DNA from: a virus
IMG/VR virus record: IMGVR_UViG_3300012036_000005
Span: 36,553-100,552 of that record
Reading direction: 5' to 3' (one strand)
Length of the DNA: 64,000 bases
Shown here: piece by piece, positions 33,913-40,082 of the stretch
How positions within the stretch are numbered: the first letter of the stretch is position 1
How the letters are laid out: every line of letters starts with the position of its first letter
Made by a program: the position numbers and the translations under genes
The notes under the pieces: generated by a model
The model's input: only the letters and a program-made list of their open reading frames with translations
Told to the model about the DNA's origin: nothing
Databases searched by the model: none

Positions 33913-33948
33913 AACCCCTTAGAGCAAATAAGCACTAAGGGGTTTTTT
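33913..33948 (+). terminator. rho-independent terminator
   Basis: AACCCCTTAG (33913-33922) pairs with CTAAGGGGTT (33935-33944), ending in TTTTTT. The strongest terminator in the window; the tRNA array promoter follows directly. Confidence 0.92.
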
Positions 33949-33949
33949 G

Positions 33950-33978
33950 TTGACATAGTGTAGAAACTGTTGTATACT
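33950..33978 (+). promoter_or_regulatory. sigma70-type promoter of the main tRNA array
   Basis: TTGACA (33950-33955), a 17-base spacer and TATACT (33973-33978). Confidence 0.9.
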
Positions 33979-33984
33979 ATGTTT

Positions 33985-34205
33985 ATAAAGTGTTATGCGG
34001 AACGAGACTGCAAGCGCACTATAAATTGCTTAAATGGGCGTGTCGGGGATGAAACCTGTGGCGGTAACACAGGGAGTAAAAAATGGCAATGTAAGACATG
34101 GTGTTCTTACATAGTGGTCAAGCTAAAACAAAAGCGGAGCAACATAGACCACTAATAAAAAACCGTTTGAGGATAGTCAGATGCAGACTGATTAAAAACT
34201 GCAAA
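33985..34205 (+). ncRNA. structured RNA heading the tRNA array
   Basis: No credible ORF. Hairpins seen: CCTGTG/CACAGG with a GCGGTAA loop (near 34050), ATGTAAGA/TCTTACAT (near 34090-34112), and an enclosing AGTGGTC/GACCACT helix (about 34112-34155). It is the first part of the transcript from the promoter at 33950. Unclassified. Confidence 0.5.
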
Positions 34206-34212
34206 AGTTTAT

Positions 34213-34289
34213 GGTGGGCGTAGCTCAATTGGTAGAGCGCCAGTTTGTGGCACTGGTCGTTACCGGTTCAAATCCGGTCGTCCACCCCA
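34213..34289 (+). tRNA. tRNA-His(GTG)
   Basis: Anticodon loop TTGTGGC. The extra G-1 opposite discriminator C73, the histidine identity element, is present (34213 and 34286). CCA is encoded. Confidence 0.93.
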
Positions 34290-34316
34290 AAATAGAATTA
34301 GGAAATTATATTGCAC

Positions 34317-34408
34317 GATGTCACGGACTTAAACGGGATCGATAATACTGAATAGACCGCAAAAGTTGAGTCCTTCGACCGATCAAGGAACAGTATCCAA
34401 GTGACGTC
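34317..34408 (+). ncRNA. repeated structured RNA motif, copy A
   Basis: An 8-bp outer helix (34317-34324 with 34401-34408), ACTT/AAGT and ATACTG/CAGTAT inner helices, and conserved blocks GGGATCGATAATACTG, ATAGACCGCA and GATCAAGGAACAGTATCC. The same blocks occur at 61480-61572. Not a tRNA; no known class recognised. Confidence 0.65.
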
Positions 34409-34419
34409 ATTAAAATTAT

Positions 34420-34497
34420 AGTCTCGTAGCTTCAACTGGATAGAGCATTGGTCTACGGAACCAAAGGTTGGGGGTTCGAATCCCTCCGGGACTACCA
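34420..34497 (+). tRNA. tRNA-Arg(ACG)
   Basis: Acceptor AGTCTCG with CGGGACT, anticodon loop CTACGGA, CCA encoded. A34 would need a deaminase to inosine to read CGC/CGA well. Confidence 0.88.
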
Positions 34498-34503
34498 ACG
34501 AAT

Positions 34504-34600
34504 AATGCGGATGAAGAAAACTGGGTTATCTTGAAACAATAAGATCCCTCGGGCAACAGCCTTGTCGGGACAAGCTAGGTTCGATTCCTAGACGCATTAC
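34504..34600 (+). ncRNA. tRNA-like RNA without normal D arm
   Basis: Acceptor AATGCG/CGCATT and a perfect T arm (CTAGG TTCGATT CCTAG), but the middle is a bulged GGG-ATCTT/AAGAT-CCC hairpin and a CTTGT/ACAAG hairpin instead of D and anticodon arms. No CCA is encoded. Confidence 0.55.
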
Positions 34601-34608
34601 TAATCACT

Positions 34609-34692
34609 GGGAGAGTTGAGCAGGTGGTGAGCTCCGCAGACTGTAAATCTGTCGCTTAGGCTTTGTAGGTTCGATTCCTACTTCTCCCACCA
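34609..34692 (+). tRNA. tRNA-Tyr(GTA)
   Basis: Anticodon loop CTGTAAA, class II variable arm, acceptor GGGAGAG/TTCTCCC, CCA encoded. Confidence 0.92.
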
Positions 34693-34695
34693 AAG

Positions 34696-34786
34696 TTTGT
34701 AGTAGCTTAACAACTGTGGGTCGCTACCGCAGTAAAGTATCGGCCGAGGATCGGTGATGTTGGTGCAAATCCAACCTACAAAGCCA
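34696..34786 (+). ncRNA. tRNA-like RNA without normal D arm
   Basis: Acceptor TTTGTAG/CTACAAA, T arm GTTGG TGCAAAT CCAAC and an encoded GCCA end. Between them a 7-bp hairpin ACTGTGG/CCGCAGT (loop GTCGCTA) and a CCGA/TCGG hairpin replace the usual arms. If the 7-nt loop is an anticodon loop it would read CGC, but the D arm is missing. Confidence 0.5.
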
Positions 34787-34797
34787 ATATAGAATAC

Positions 34798-34873
34798 CGC
34801 CCCATCGACTAGCGGTTCAGGTCGTTGCTCTTTCACAGCAAAAACACGGGTTCGAATCCCGTTGGGGTGACCA
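34798..34873 (+). tRNA. tRNA-Glu(TTC)
   Basis: Anticodon loop CTTTCAC, acceptor CGCCCCA/TGGGGTG, CCA encoded. Confidence 0.92.
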
Positions 34874-34894
34874 ATTAACGAGGGCAAAAATTCT

Positions 34895-34970
34895 GGGTGT
34901 CTAGCTCAACTGGCAGAGCGTCCGACTTTTAATCGGAGGGTTGTGGGTTCAACTCCCACGGCACCCACCA
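34895..34970 (+). tRNA. tRNA-Lys(TTT)
   Basis: Anticodon loop CTTTTAA, acceptor GGGTGTC/GGCACCC, CCA encoded. A common target of anticodon nucleases. Confidence 0.92.
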
Positions 34971-34975
34971 AGTTA

Positions 34976-35013
34976 TAGACAGTGATGTAGGGTTCAAACC
35001 CTACCCTGTCTGC
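34976..35013 (+). pseudogene. acceptor/T-arm minihelix (tRNA remnant)
   Basis: AGACAG/CTGTCT closes a T arm GTAGGG TTCAAA CCCTAC with no D or anticodon arms, about 38 nt. Either a tRNA 3'-part remnant or a minihelix RNA. Confidence 0.5.
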
Positions 35014-35021
35014 TTCTTTAT

Positions 35022-35098
35022 GCTTCTGTAGCTCAACTGGCTAGAGCATTCGCCTCTTAAGCGAAGGGTTGAGAGTTCAAGTCTCTCCAGGAGTACCA
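35022..35098 (+). tRNA. tRNA-Lys(CTT)
   Basis: Anticodon loop CTCTTAA, stem TTCGC/GCGAA, acceptor GCTTCTG/CAGGAGT with wobble pairs, CCA encoded. Confidence 0.88.
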
Positions 35099-35106
35099 AT
35101 TATTAA

Positions 35107-35184
35107 TGGCTTGTAGCTCAGTCCGGTTAGAGCAGTCTCCTGATACGGGAAAGGTCGGAGGTTCAAATCCTCCCAGGCCAACCA
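35107..35184 (+). tRNA. tRNA-Ile(GAT)
   Basis: Anticodon loop CTGATAC, acceptor TGGCTTG/CAGGCCA, CCA encoded. Confidence 0.9.
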
Positions 35185-35206
35185 TTAAAAGATTTCTATC
35201 TACATT

Positions 35207-35283
35207 GGGGATGTAGCTTAGTTGGTTAAAGCGTCGGTCTGTCGAACCGAAGATCGCGGGTTCAAGTCCCGTCTTCCCCGCCA
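35207..35283 (+). tRNA. tRNA-Asp(GTC)
   Basis: Anticodon loop CTGTCGA, acceptor GGGGATG/TCTTCCCC side, discriminator G, CCA encoded. Confidence 0.92.
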
Positions 35284-35289
35284 ATAATA

Positions 35290-35455
35290 ACTCGCAGTCC
35301 CTGGAAGGACCCCTGTTGAGGGTGGATAATATCCAGAAGGATTCAGTTTAAAACCCGGCGCCGGCCAATCCGGTAGAGAAACTGATGATCTCAACCCAAG
35401 CGATATCAGGGCAGGGATAAGAGGTCACCGAGCCTATACGCGGAGTTAGCAATAT
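35290..35455 (+). ncRNA. structured RNA between tRNAs
   Basis: No ORF. CAGTCCCTG pairs with CAGGGAT across about 110 bases; AGTTT/AAACT encloses a GC-rich domain; GGAT-AATA-TCC is a small hairpin. Processed from the tRNA transcript by its position. Unclassified. Confidence 0.5.
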
Positions 35456-35492
35456 GAAAAGTTAGTCACTTATTAGTATTGCATTAGTTTAA

Positions 35493-35570
35493 CTAGGTGT
35501 AGCTCAGTCTGGCCAGAGCGCCGTGTTTGGAACGCGGAAGTCATAGGTTCGAATCCTATTACCTAGACCA
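35493..35570 (+). tRNA. tRNA-Pro(TGG)
   Basis: Anticodon loop TTTGGAA, acceptor CTAGGTG/TACCTAG, CCA encoded. A second tRNA-Pro(TGG) lies at 48310. Confidence 0.92.
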
Positions 35571-35574
35571 TAGT

Positions 35575-35800
35575 GCGACTTATATGGCATTGCATAGCAG
35601 GTTGTATAGACGCGGTGGTTACCCGAGTATTTTTGCTCGGGTGTCGACCACATTAGCAGGATAAAATCCTGCTAATTAATTAGCCGGACGCTGTATAGCA
35701 CTGCCAATAACGCTTTAAGGTGACGGTGACGGGGATGTTTGCTAGGCAAGGGTCACACCCTGCAGTTGGCAATGTACTAGAGACAGGCAACTCCCCAATT
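35575..35800 (+). ncRNA. structured RNA between tRNAs
   Basis: Hairpins CCCGAG/CTCGGG (about 35632-35653) inside GTGGT/ACCAC, TTAGCAGGAT/ATCCTGCTAA (about 35654-35676), and a GGGG...CCCC helix (about 35742-35795). An ORF crossing this region and the tRNA is rejected. Unclassified RNA. Confidence 0.5.
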
Positions 35801-35809
35801 ATTTACAAT

Positions 35810-35885
35810 AGGAGTGTAGCTCAATTGATAGAGCATTGGTCTCCAAAACCAAAGGTTGAGAGTTTGAGTCTCTCCGCTCCTGCCA
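35810..35885 (+). tRNA. tRNA-Trp(CCA)
   Basis: Anticodon loop CTCCAAA, acceptor AGGAGTG/CGCTCCT, discriminator G, CCA encoded. tRNA-Trp is the usual near-cognate reader of UGA, relevant to the UGA inside the RF1-like gene at 49805. Confidence 0.92.
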
Positions 35886-35952
35886 ATCTCAAATACAGTA
35901 TGAAAATTCGTGAATTTACTGATTATAAAATGATCCTGTATTTAGATTATAA

Positions 35953-35981
35953 TTGACAATTCGTAGATTGTTTGTTATACT
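35953..35981 (+). promoter_or_regulatory. sigma70-type promoter
   Basis: TTGACA (35953-35958), a 17-base spacer and TATACT (35976-35981), before the unusual tRNA-Asn. Confidence 0.88.
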
Positions 35982-36025
35982 TTAAAAGTTAACAATATAG
36001 AGCTTATTCTAAGGTAGCATGGCTC

Positions 36026-36137
36026 AATTGTGTTCTTTGCTCTGGTGTGCCCCGAATGGTAAGGGAGCCGACTGTTAATCGGTAGCTGTAATGGCCCTGT
36101 AGGTTCGAATCCTTCCACCAGAGCAAAGAACACAATT
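36026..36137 (+). tRNA. tRNA-Asn(GTT)-like with a 22-bp extended acceptor helix
   Basis: The core about 36041-36122 has anticodon loop CTGTTAA in a CCGA/TCGG stem, a T arm and a longer than normal variable region. The acceptor stem continues outward: 36026-36047 and 36116-36137 are perfect inverted repeats of 22 bases. No CCA is encoded. It is the only Asn-reading tRNA in the window. Processing may need RNase III and the phage CCA enzyme. Confidence 0.75.
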
Positions 36138-36157
36138 TCTAACTTCTAACTTCTAAC
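36137..36157 (+). repeat. three tandem TTCTAAC repeats
   Basis: Three perfect 7-base copies follow the tRNA-Asn; GTTAGAGGTTATAAC downstream can pair with them. Confidence 0.7.
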
Positions 36158-36199
36158 TTACTTAAACGATGAATAATCTTGTAGGTTAGAGGTTATAAC

Positions 36200-36579
36200 A
36201 TGAACAACAGTGCAACAGCCGTTAAAAATGGCGTAAGAATACTAAAACAAAGATGATCAAGGCAATGGGAGGAAGCTGTCAATGCTGCGGGTATAACAGT
36301 TGTACTGCCGCGCTTGCCTTTCATCATCTAGATCCAAAAGTAAAAGAATTAGGAATCTCTTACACAAGGGCAAATCCAACTAGTTGGGAGAGAATAATAA
36401 ATGAACTTAGAAAATGTGTATTGGTGTGTCATAACTGTCATAGTGAGATACATGAAGGAATACGGTTACTTCCTAAAACGTATGCTAAATTTAACGAAGA
36501 ATATAATTTTTTCCCTCATGGTTTTAAAATTGTATTAAAGACAATAGACAAGGAAAAAAGTAATGGATCCAAAGAGTGA
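36200..36579 (+). CDS. HNH endonuclease, possibly frameshifted at its N-terminus
   Basis: The main frame from ATG 36253 (108 residues) has the zinc-HNH pattern CQCCGYNSC, LAFHHLDP and CVLVCHNCHSEIH. A short frame from ATG 36200 (NNSATAVKNGVRILKQR) stops at 36254-36256 and reads like the usual basic N-terminus of this family, with a one-base (-1) shift at AGATGATC. So it is either two coupled ORFs or one shifted gene. HNH enzymes next to tRNA genes are typical homing endonucleases. Confidence 0.72.
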
Positions 36580-36829
36580 AAAGTATCATCACAGGATTAG
36601 TCTAAAGTTTCTTGAAAAGGCGTTAGAGGGAACTGACAAACTTACAAATGACGAAAAGAAAGCTTTTTTGTTTTGGATTAGATTAAGTGCAAGTGATAAC
36701 GGTACAGTAAAACTTGGTGAAGTTATGAACAATATACAATATTTGATTAGTTCTAAGGCCTCGGCTGAATTCATTGTAGGTTATCGATATCTTAAAGATT
36801 GTGTAAACAAACAATGGAATAAAGAATAA
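36563..36829 (+). CDS. hypothetical protein
   Basis: An 88-residue charged helical protein overlapping the HNH gene end by 17 bases. It may be a coupled partner. No motif is recognised. Confidence 0.5.
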   Translation: MDPKSEKYHHRISLKFLEKALEGTDKLTNDEKKAFLFWIRLSASDNGTVKLGEVMNNIQYLISSKASAEFIVGYRYLKDCVNKQWNKE

Positions 36830-36894
36830 GGCATGCATCGGCATACCGAGTAAGACATGCAAATTATCTTTAAACCTTAGCAAAAGAGAGAAAG

Positions 36895-37251
36895 ATGTTA
36901 CACAGAATTAAAAGTTTGACTATTGGTGTTAGAAAGTCTCTTTATATACCAAAAAGACAGACTCCTGTATCGATGTCTGAAAAGATTCGTGCAGCTCAAA
37001 CTAATAGTTTAAATTCTCGAAACAAAGAAGAAATCAAACTCAAAAAGCAAGTTCCGGATAAAAAAGATATACAGACATATTGTAGACTTGACGAACGTTT
37101 TCAAGAAGTTGATGACGAAATAAAAGAATTAATTAAAAAACCTTCTCAAAAAGGATTGAGTGCTTTGTATAGAAAGCGGTCAAATCTTAAGGCAGAAATT
37201 TTAAATGAATTGCCTTTTGGTAATATACTAAATCGAATTGAATCGAATTAA
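36895..37251 (+). CDS. hypothetical basic protein
   Basis: A 118-residue Lys/Arg-rich helical protein with AAAAGAGAGAAAG before the ATG. No motif is recognised. It precedes the initiator-like tRNA. Confidence 0.5.
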   Translation: MLHRIKSLTIGVRKSLYIPKRQTPVSMSEKIRAAQTNSLNSRNKEEIKLKKQVPDKKDIQTYCRLDERFQEVDDEIKELIKKPSQKGLSALYRKRSNLKAEILNELPFGNILNRIESN

Positions 37252-37256
37252 CTTAG

Positions 37257-37332
37257 AGCGGATTAGACTGGAGTGGACCCAGCCCGGCTTCATGAGCCGA
37301 GAACCCCTGTTCAACTCAGGGATCCGCAACCA
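37257..37332 (+). tRNA. initiator-like tRNA-Met(CAT)
   Basis: Anticodon loop TTCATGA. The 3' end GATCCGCAACCA leaves A72 opposite A1, an unpaired 1:72 position like bacterial tRNA-fMet; T arm CCCTG TTCAACT CAGGG, CCA encoded. The D arm is unusual. Confidence 0.8.
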
Positions 37333-37342
37333 ATTACACTTT

Positions 37343-37376
37343 GGAGGGGTAGCTCAATGGTAGAGCAGCCGTGCGC
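37343..37376 (+). pseudogene. tRNA 5'-half remnant
   Basis: GGAGGGG, TA, D arm GCTC...GAGC and the start of an anticodon stem are present, but the 3' half is replaced by the leader of the gene at 37418. Confidence 0.6.
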
Positions 37377-37417
37377 ATTAGCTTTTCCGCTTTCCTGCAT
37401 ACTTATTAGGAGTTAAA

Positions 37418-37765
37418 ATGATTGCCCAATTTAAAATAGAAGAACAGTATATTACTGAGGTTTTAATAGAAAAATCACAAAATATTCATGCAGTAAAAGA
37501 AAATCCTACTGTAGAAGATACGATAAAAATGATGCAAGGTAAAGGTTGGGTATATTCTAGATGGACAGAAGATCATCCAAAATTTGCCGAGCTAAGAAAT
37601 CTTCTCGAAGATAAAGAATATATAGTTACATGTAGAAATTCTAAAAATGGTGATAGAGTAATTAAGGAATTTTATTTAAATTCGGTTTTGTTTGAAGTTG
37701 GAGAGAAATTTTTTTGCTCAGAGGCTATGAGATTTTGTAAACCAATGCTTAAAACCTCAAGATAG
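37418..37765 (+). CDS. hypothetical protein
   Basis: A 115-residue protein with a TTAGGAGTTAAA ribosome site and a TAG stop. The sequence suggests an alpha/beta domain. No family is recognised. Confidence 0.55.
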   Translation: MIAQFKIEEQYITEVLIEKSQNIHAVKENPTVEDTIKMMQGKGWVYSRWTEDHPKFAELRNLLEDKEYIVTCRNSKNGDRVIKEFYLNSVLFEVGEKFFCSEAMRFCKPMLKTSR

Positions 37766-37785
37766 AAAAATGATCTATCTTGTTA

Positions 37786-37793
37786 TATAAATA
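37786..37793 (+). promoter_or_regulatory. T4-type late promoter box
   Basis: TATAAATA, four bases before the ATG at 37798, with no Shine-Dalgarno. Confidence 0.7.
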
Positions 37794-37797
37794 TGTT

Positions 37798-38427
37798 ATG
37801 CGATTAAAAGAACTAACAGGTTATAAGAAAAATCCAGGTTATCAGCAACTAACCAAGACTAAAAAGATAGATGCTGATGATTATAGAAAATATCCTGATG
37901 CCGAAGGAGTAAGCGACTCTTTTGACGAGTTTATTGAAATGGCCAAGGACAGTGGTTGGATCTATAAGGGCAAGGGGTATTATGGACAAGTGTTACACAA
38001 GCCGGGTTCATCTTATGTGTACAAGATATACTACGATGATGACCAAGCCTACCGTAAATTTGTAGACTGGGCACGGCGCAATCAAAAGAATCCTTATCTT
38101 CCAAAGCTTGGACCAGCTAAGATGATTCCTAAGACAGAAGGTATTTACATAACAAAGATAGAATGGCTTTCGCCACCTTCTGGACCATTCGATCCTAGAT
38201 TTAAAAAATATGTAGACGAACCAACAGTTCAGTCTTTCTTTTCTTCTAAGAAAATGGATTCTTATGACTGGTCAGAATTTGACAAAGCTGTTGCGACATT
38301 GCGCACAACCGAAAAACAGTTTAGTTCAATAATTGATTTTGCTGAGAAAAATGGTACATTGGATCTCCATTTTAACAATGTGATGTTCCGTAAAGACCAA
38401 CTTGTTGTTATCGATCCTATTACTTAA
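37798..38427 (+). CDS. protein-kinase-like protein, putative injected effector
   Basis: A 209-residue protein. The N-terminus MRLKELTG matches other late genes here and resembles T4 capsid-targeting leaders. A Gly-rich loop GKGYYGQV (residues 58-65), a candidate Lys in YVYKIYY (residue 76), LDLHFNNVMF near residue 194 (catalytic-loop-like, with the Asp and Asn) and VIDP at the end (DFG-like) outline a minimal kinase fold. The start at 37798 is set by the late box four bases upstream. It probably phosphorylates a host protein after injection, by analogy with T4 Alt and T7 kinase; that is inference. Confidence 0.7.
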   Translation: MRLKELTGYKKNPGYQQLTKTKKIDADDYRKYPDAEGVSDSFDEFIEMAKDSGWIYKGKGYYGQVLHKPGSSYVYKIYYDDDQAYRKFVDWARRNQKNPYLPKLGPAKMIPKTEGIYITKIEWLSPPSGPFDPRFKKYVDEPTVQSFFSSKKMDSYDWSEFDKAVATLRTTEKQFSSIIDFAEKNGTLDLHFNNVMFRKDQLVVIDPIT

Positions 38428-38432
38428 TAAAT

Positions 38433-38507
38433 GCGGATGTAGCTCAGGGGTAGAGCATTACCTTGCCAAGGTAAATGTCGAGGGTTCAAATCCCTTCATC
38501 CGCTCCA
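38433..38507 (+). tRNA. tRNA-Gly(GCC)
   Basis: Anticodon loop TTGCCAA, acceptor GCGGATG/CATCCGC, CCA encoded. Confidence 0.93.
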
Positions 38508-38519
38508 AATAATTAATAT

Positions 38520-38608
38520 GCGCTGGTGGTGGAACTGGTAGACACGCTACCTTGAGGTGGTAGTGCCTTTAATCGGGCTTAGAGGTTCAAGTCCTCTTCA
38601 GCGCACCA
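38520..38608 (+). tRNA. tRNA-Leu(GAG)
   Basis: Anticodon loop TTGAGGT, class II variable arm, acceptor GCGCTGG/TCAGCGC, CCA encoded. Confidence 0.93.
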
Positions 38609-38613
38609 ACAAA

Positions 38614-38620
38614 CTAAATA
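38614..38620 (+). promoter_or_regulatory. late-promoter-like box
   Basis: CTAAATA, four bases (CAGT) before the ATG at 38625; the box-to-ATG spacing is conserved with other leaderless genes. Confidence 0.55.
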
Positions 38621-38624
38621 CAGT

Positions 38625-38855
38625 ATGAGACTTTATGAGTTCACTAACGAAGCGCCTGTTCAAAGTAGCTGGCAAGCTGATCTTTCTTATAATAAAGAAG
38701 AACAATATATCGTTATGGTAACGAACAAAGATGCACGATATAAAATATCTAATGTTCCTCCTCAAGTTTATAGTAACTGGCGCCGCTCTCCTAGTAAAGG
38801 AAAGTATTGGCACAAGTTTATTAAAAATAATTACGAAATCGAAAGAATACTATAA
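38625..38855 (+). CDS. KTSC-domain protein with MRxxE leader
   Basis: A 76-residue protein. The N-terminus MRLYEFTNEAP has the leader seen in other late genes. The rest resembles KTSC: DARYKISNVPPQVYSNW then SPSKGKYWHKFIKNNYEI. KTSC domains are found alone or attached to phage proteins; their role is unclear. Probably capsid-packaged if the leader is a targeting signal. Confidence 0.65.
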   Translation: MRLYEFTNEAPVQSSWQADLSYNKEEQYIVMVTNKDARYKISNVPPQVYSNWRRSPSKGKYWHKFIKNNYEIERIL

Positions 38856-38856
38856 C

Positions 38857-38933
38857 GCACCTGTAGCTCAGTCCGGTAGAGCGGAGTCTTGAAGAGTCTC
38901 GCGTCGGTGGTTCAAATCCTTCCGGGTGCACCA
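38857..38933 (+). tRNA. tRNA-Phe(GAA)
   Basis: Anticodon loop TTGAAGA in a stem with one T-T mismatch, acceptor GCACCTG/CGGGTGC, CCA encoded. Confidence 0.85.
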
Positions 38934-38955
38934 ATTAAACTTTAAGGAAAAGATA

Positions 38956-39186
38956 ATGAAGATTATAGAACATCGATCAATTTACCACGAACCAAATATA
39001 TTTGCAGCATGGCCTGCAAATCACGGATCTTGGTAATAGGACAATGAACTATTAGTTGGATTTGTTCGTGGTGAGTTTTACGATACACAATTAGGATCTC
39101 ATAAAGTAACTGGTCCTCTTGAGTTTGTACAATCAAGAAGTATTGATTATGGTAAAACATGGCAATTAGAAACAGCAGCTCTATAG
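38956..39186 (+). pseudogene. small gene with tandem in-frame stops (TAA TAG)
   Basis: ATG 38956 follows AAGGAAAAG. The frame runs 26 codons, meets TAATAG at 39034-39039, then stays open to a TAG at 39184-39186. The downstream part has SRSIDYGKTW, an Asp-box (BNR) motif. The conserved look on both sides suggests one 75-residue protein with two stops. An amber tRNA alone could not read the TAA. Pseudogene or sequencing error. Confidence 0.5.
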
Positions 39187-39223
39187 AATTAACAGAATTT
39201 AATCTTTAAACTCTAAAAAGCTG

Positions 39224-39252
39224 TTGACAACATGTTATGAACGTGTTAATAT
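39224..39252 (+). promoter_or_regulatory. sigma70-type promoter
   Basis: TTGACA (39224-39229), a 17-base spacer and TAATAT (39247-39252), before tRNA-Cys. Confidence 0.82.
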
Positions 39253-39289
39253 TAAAAACAATATAAACAGTTACAAGGGAAAAACAAAT

Positions 39290-39363
39290 GTTCCGATGGC
39301 AGAGTGGCCATGCGATGGATTGCAAATCCATCTACCCGGGTTCGATTCCTGGTCGGAACTCCA
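39290..39363 (+). tRNA. tRNA-Cys(GCA)
   Basis: Anticodon loop TTGCAAA, acceptor GTTCCGA/TCGGAAC, discriminator T, CCA encoded. Confidence 0.92.
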
Positions 39364-39394
39364 AATTACTTTATTATAAGAGATCTTTTTTAAA

Positions 39395-39517
39395 GTATAA
39401 ATCCTTTGGGGAATGACCCAAAGACTACTGTCTAATTTAGTTTGGGTGAGGCCGACTAGATGAAAACAGTAGACCATCAAGTTAGTGCTCTTTACCCTCA
39501 CTTAGATCACACTAACT
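39395..39517 (+). ncRNA. structured RNA between tRNAs
   Basis: CTTTGGG/CCCAAAG hairpin, an enclosing CTACTGT/ACAGTAG helix, and a GTTAGTG/CACTAAC hairpin. No ORF. Unclassified. Confidence 0.45.
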
Positions 39518-39518
39518 T

Positions 39519-39586
39519 GCTCGTTCGTCTAGGGGACAGGACGCCGGCGGAGGTCGGAAACACTGGTTCGAATCCAGTACGAGGTT
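39519..39586 (+). pseudogene. degenerate tRNA (Glu-like)
   Basis: The first half (GCTCGTTCGTCTAGGGG) matches tRNA-Glu type sequence and the T arm (ACTGG TTCGAAT CCAGT) is intact, but the anticodon arm GCCGGCGGAGGTCGG is damaged and the acceptor stem pairs only partly. No CCA. Confidence 0.5.
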
Positions 39587-39607
39587 CTTGGTTTAAGTGT
39601 GCATTGC

Positions 39608-39681
39608 CCACCCGTAGTTCAACTGGATAGAGCACCCGCCTTCTAAGCGGATTGTTGCAGGTTCGAGTCCTGCCGGGTGGG
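39608..39681 (+). tRNA. tRNA-Arg(TCT) with extended acceptor helix
   Basis: Anticodon loop CTTCTAA in CCGC/GCGG, T arm GCAGG TTCGAGT CCTGC, acceptor CCACCCG/CGGGTGG. The helix continues about 13 more positions (one mismatch) into both flanks. No CCA is encoded. The second tRNA of this kind after 36026-36137. Confidence 0.8.
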
Positions 39682-39733
39682 CAATACACATTTAAAATTT
39701 AGTTTGGAATAGTTTAACATAAGGAAGAAATTT

Positions 39734-39943
39734 ATGAAGATGCGAATAGTAGAAAAATTAACAGACGGTAATTGGGAGAAACTTCTTAGTATGTCTGAAT
39801 TGTCTGAAGGTGATACTTTTAGATTATGGGAAGAAGATGGAAAAGCAGCTGAAAATCAAATTGGTAGTACAGTTTTTGAAGCAGTAGGTGAACCTTATCT
39901 TAACGAAAACGGAAGATGGACTATTAATACTAATCCACTTTAA
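39734..39943 (+). CDS. hypothetical protein
   Basis: A 69-residue protein with AAGGAAGAAATT before ATG. A small beta-rich domain is likely. No motif is recognised. Confidence 0.5.
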   Translation: MKMRIVEKLTDGNWEKLLSMSELSEGDTFRLWEEDGKAAENQIGSTVFEAVGEPYLNENGRWTINTNPL

Positions 39944-39952
39944 TATAAATGA

Positions 39953-40026
39953 TGAGGAATAGCCAAGCGGTAAGGCACCGGTTTTTGGTACCGGCATCCC
40001 AGGTTCGAATCCTGGTTCCTCAACCA
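39953..40026 (+). tRNA. tRNA-Gln(TTG)
   Basis: Anticodon loop TTTTGGT, stem CCGGT/ACCGG, acceptor TGAGGAA/TTCCTCA, CCA encoded. Confidence 0.92.
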
Positions 40027-40070
40027 ACAAGTTGTGCTGCATATCTTCTTTCCATTGTAATAGAAGGTGT

Positions 40071-40078
40071 TATAAATA
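40071..40078 (+). promoter_or_regulatory. T4-type late promoter box
   Basis: TATAAATA; ATG codons at 40080 and 40083. The second gives the four-base spacing seen at other late genes. Confidence 0.65.
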
Positions 40079-40082
40079 GATG

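Noticed and set aside
33970-34155. 61-codon ORF after the tRNA array promoter
   Set aside because: It begins at the transcription start region and covers hairpins of a structured RNA; composition is not protein-like.
34298-35284. Minus-strand ORFs of 66-75 codons in the tRNA array
   Set aside because: They are antisense reads of tRNA genes (repeating GFEPPT-like peptides from T arms), a known artefact.
35720-35956. 78-codon ORF across tRNA-Trp
   Set aside because: It runs through the tRNA and a structured RNA, has no ribosome site and codes for an unlikely protein.
39519-39586. Functional tRNA-Glu second copy
   Set aside because: The anticodon arm is damaged, the acceptor stem incomplete and CCA absent; listed as a degenerate tRNA.
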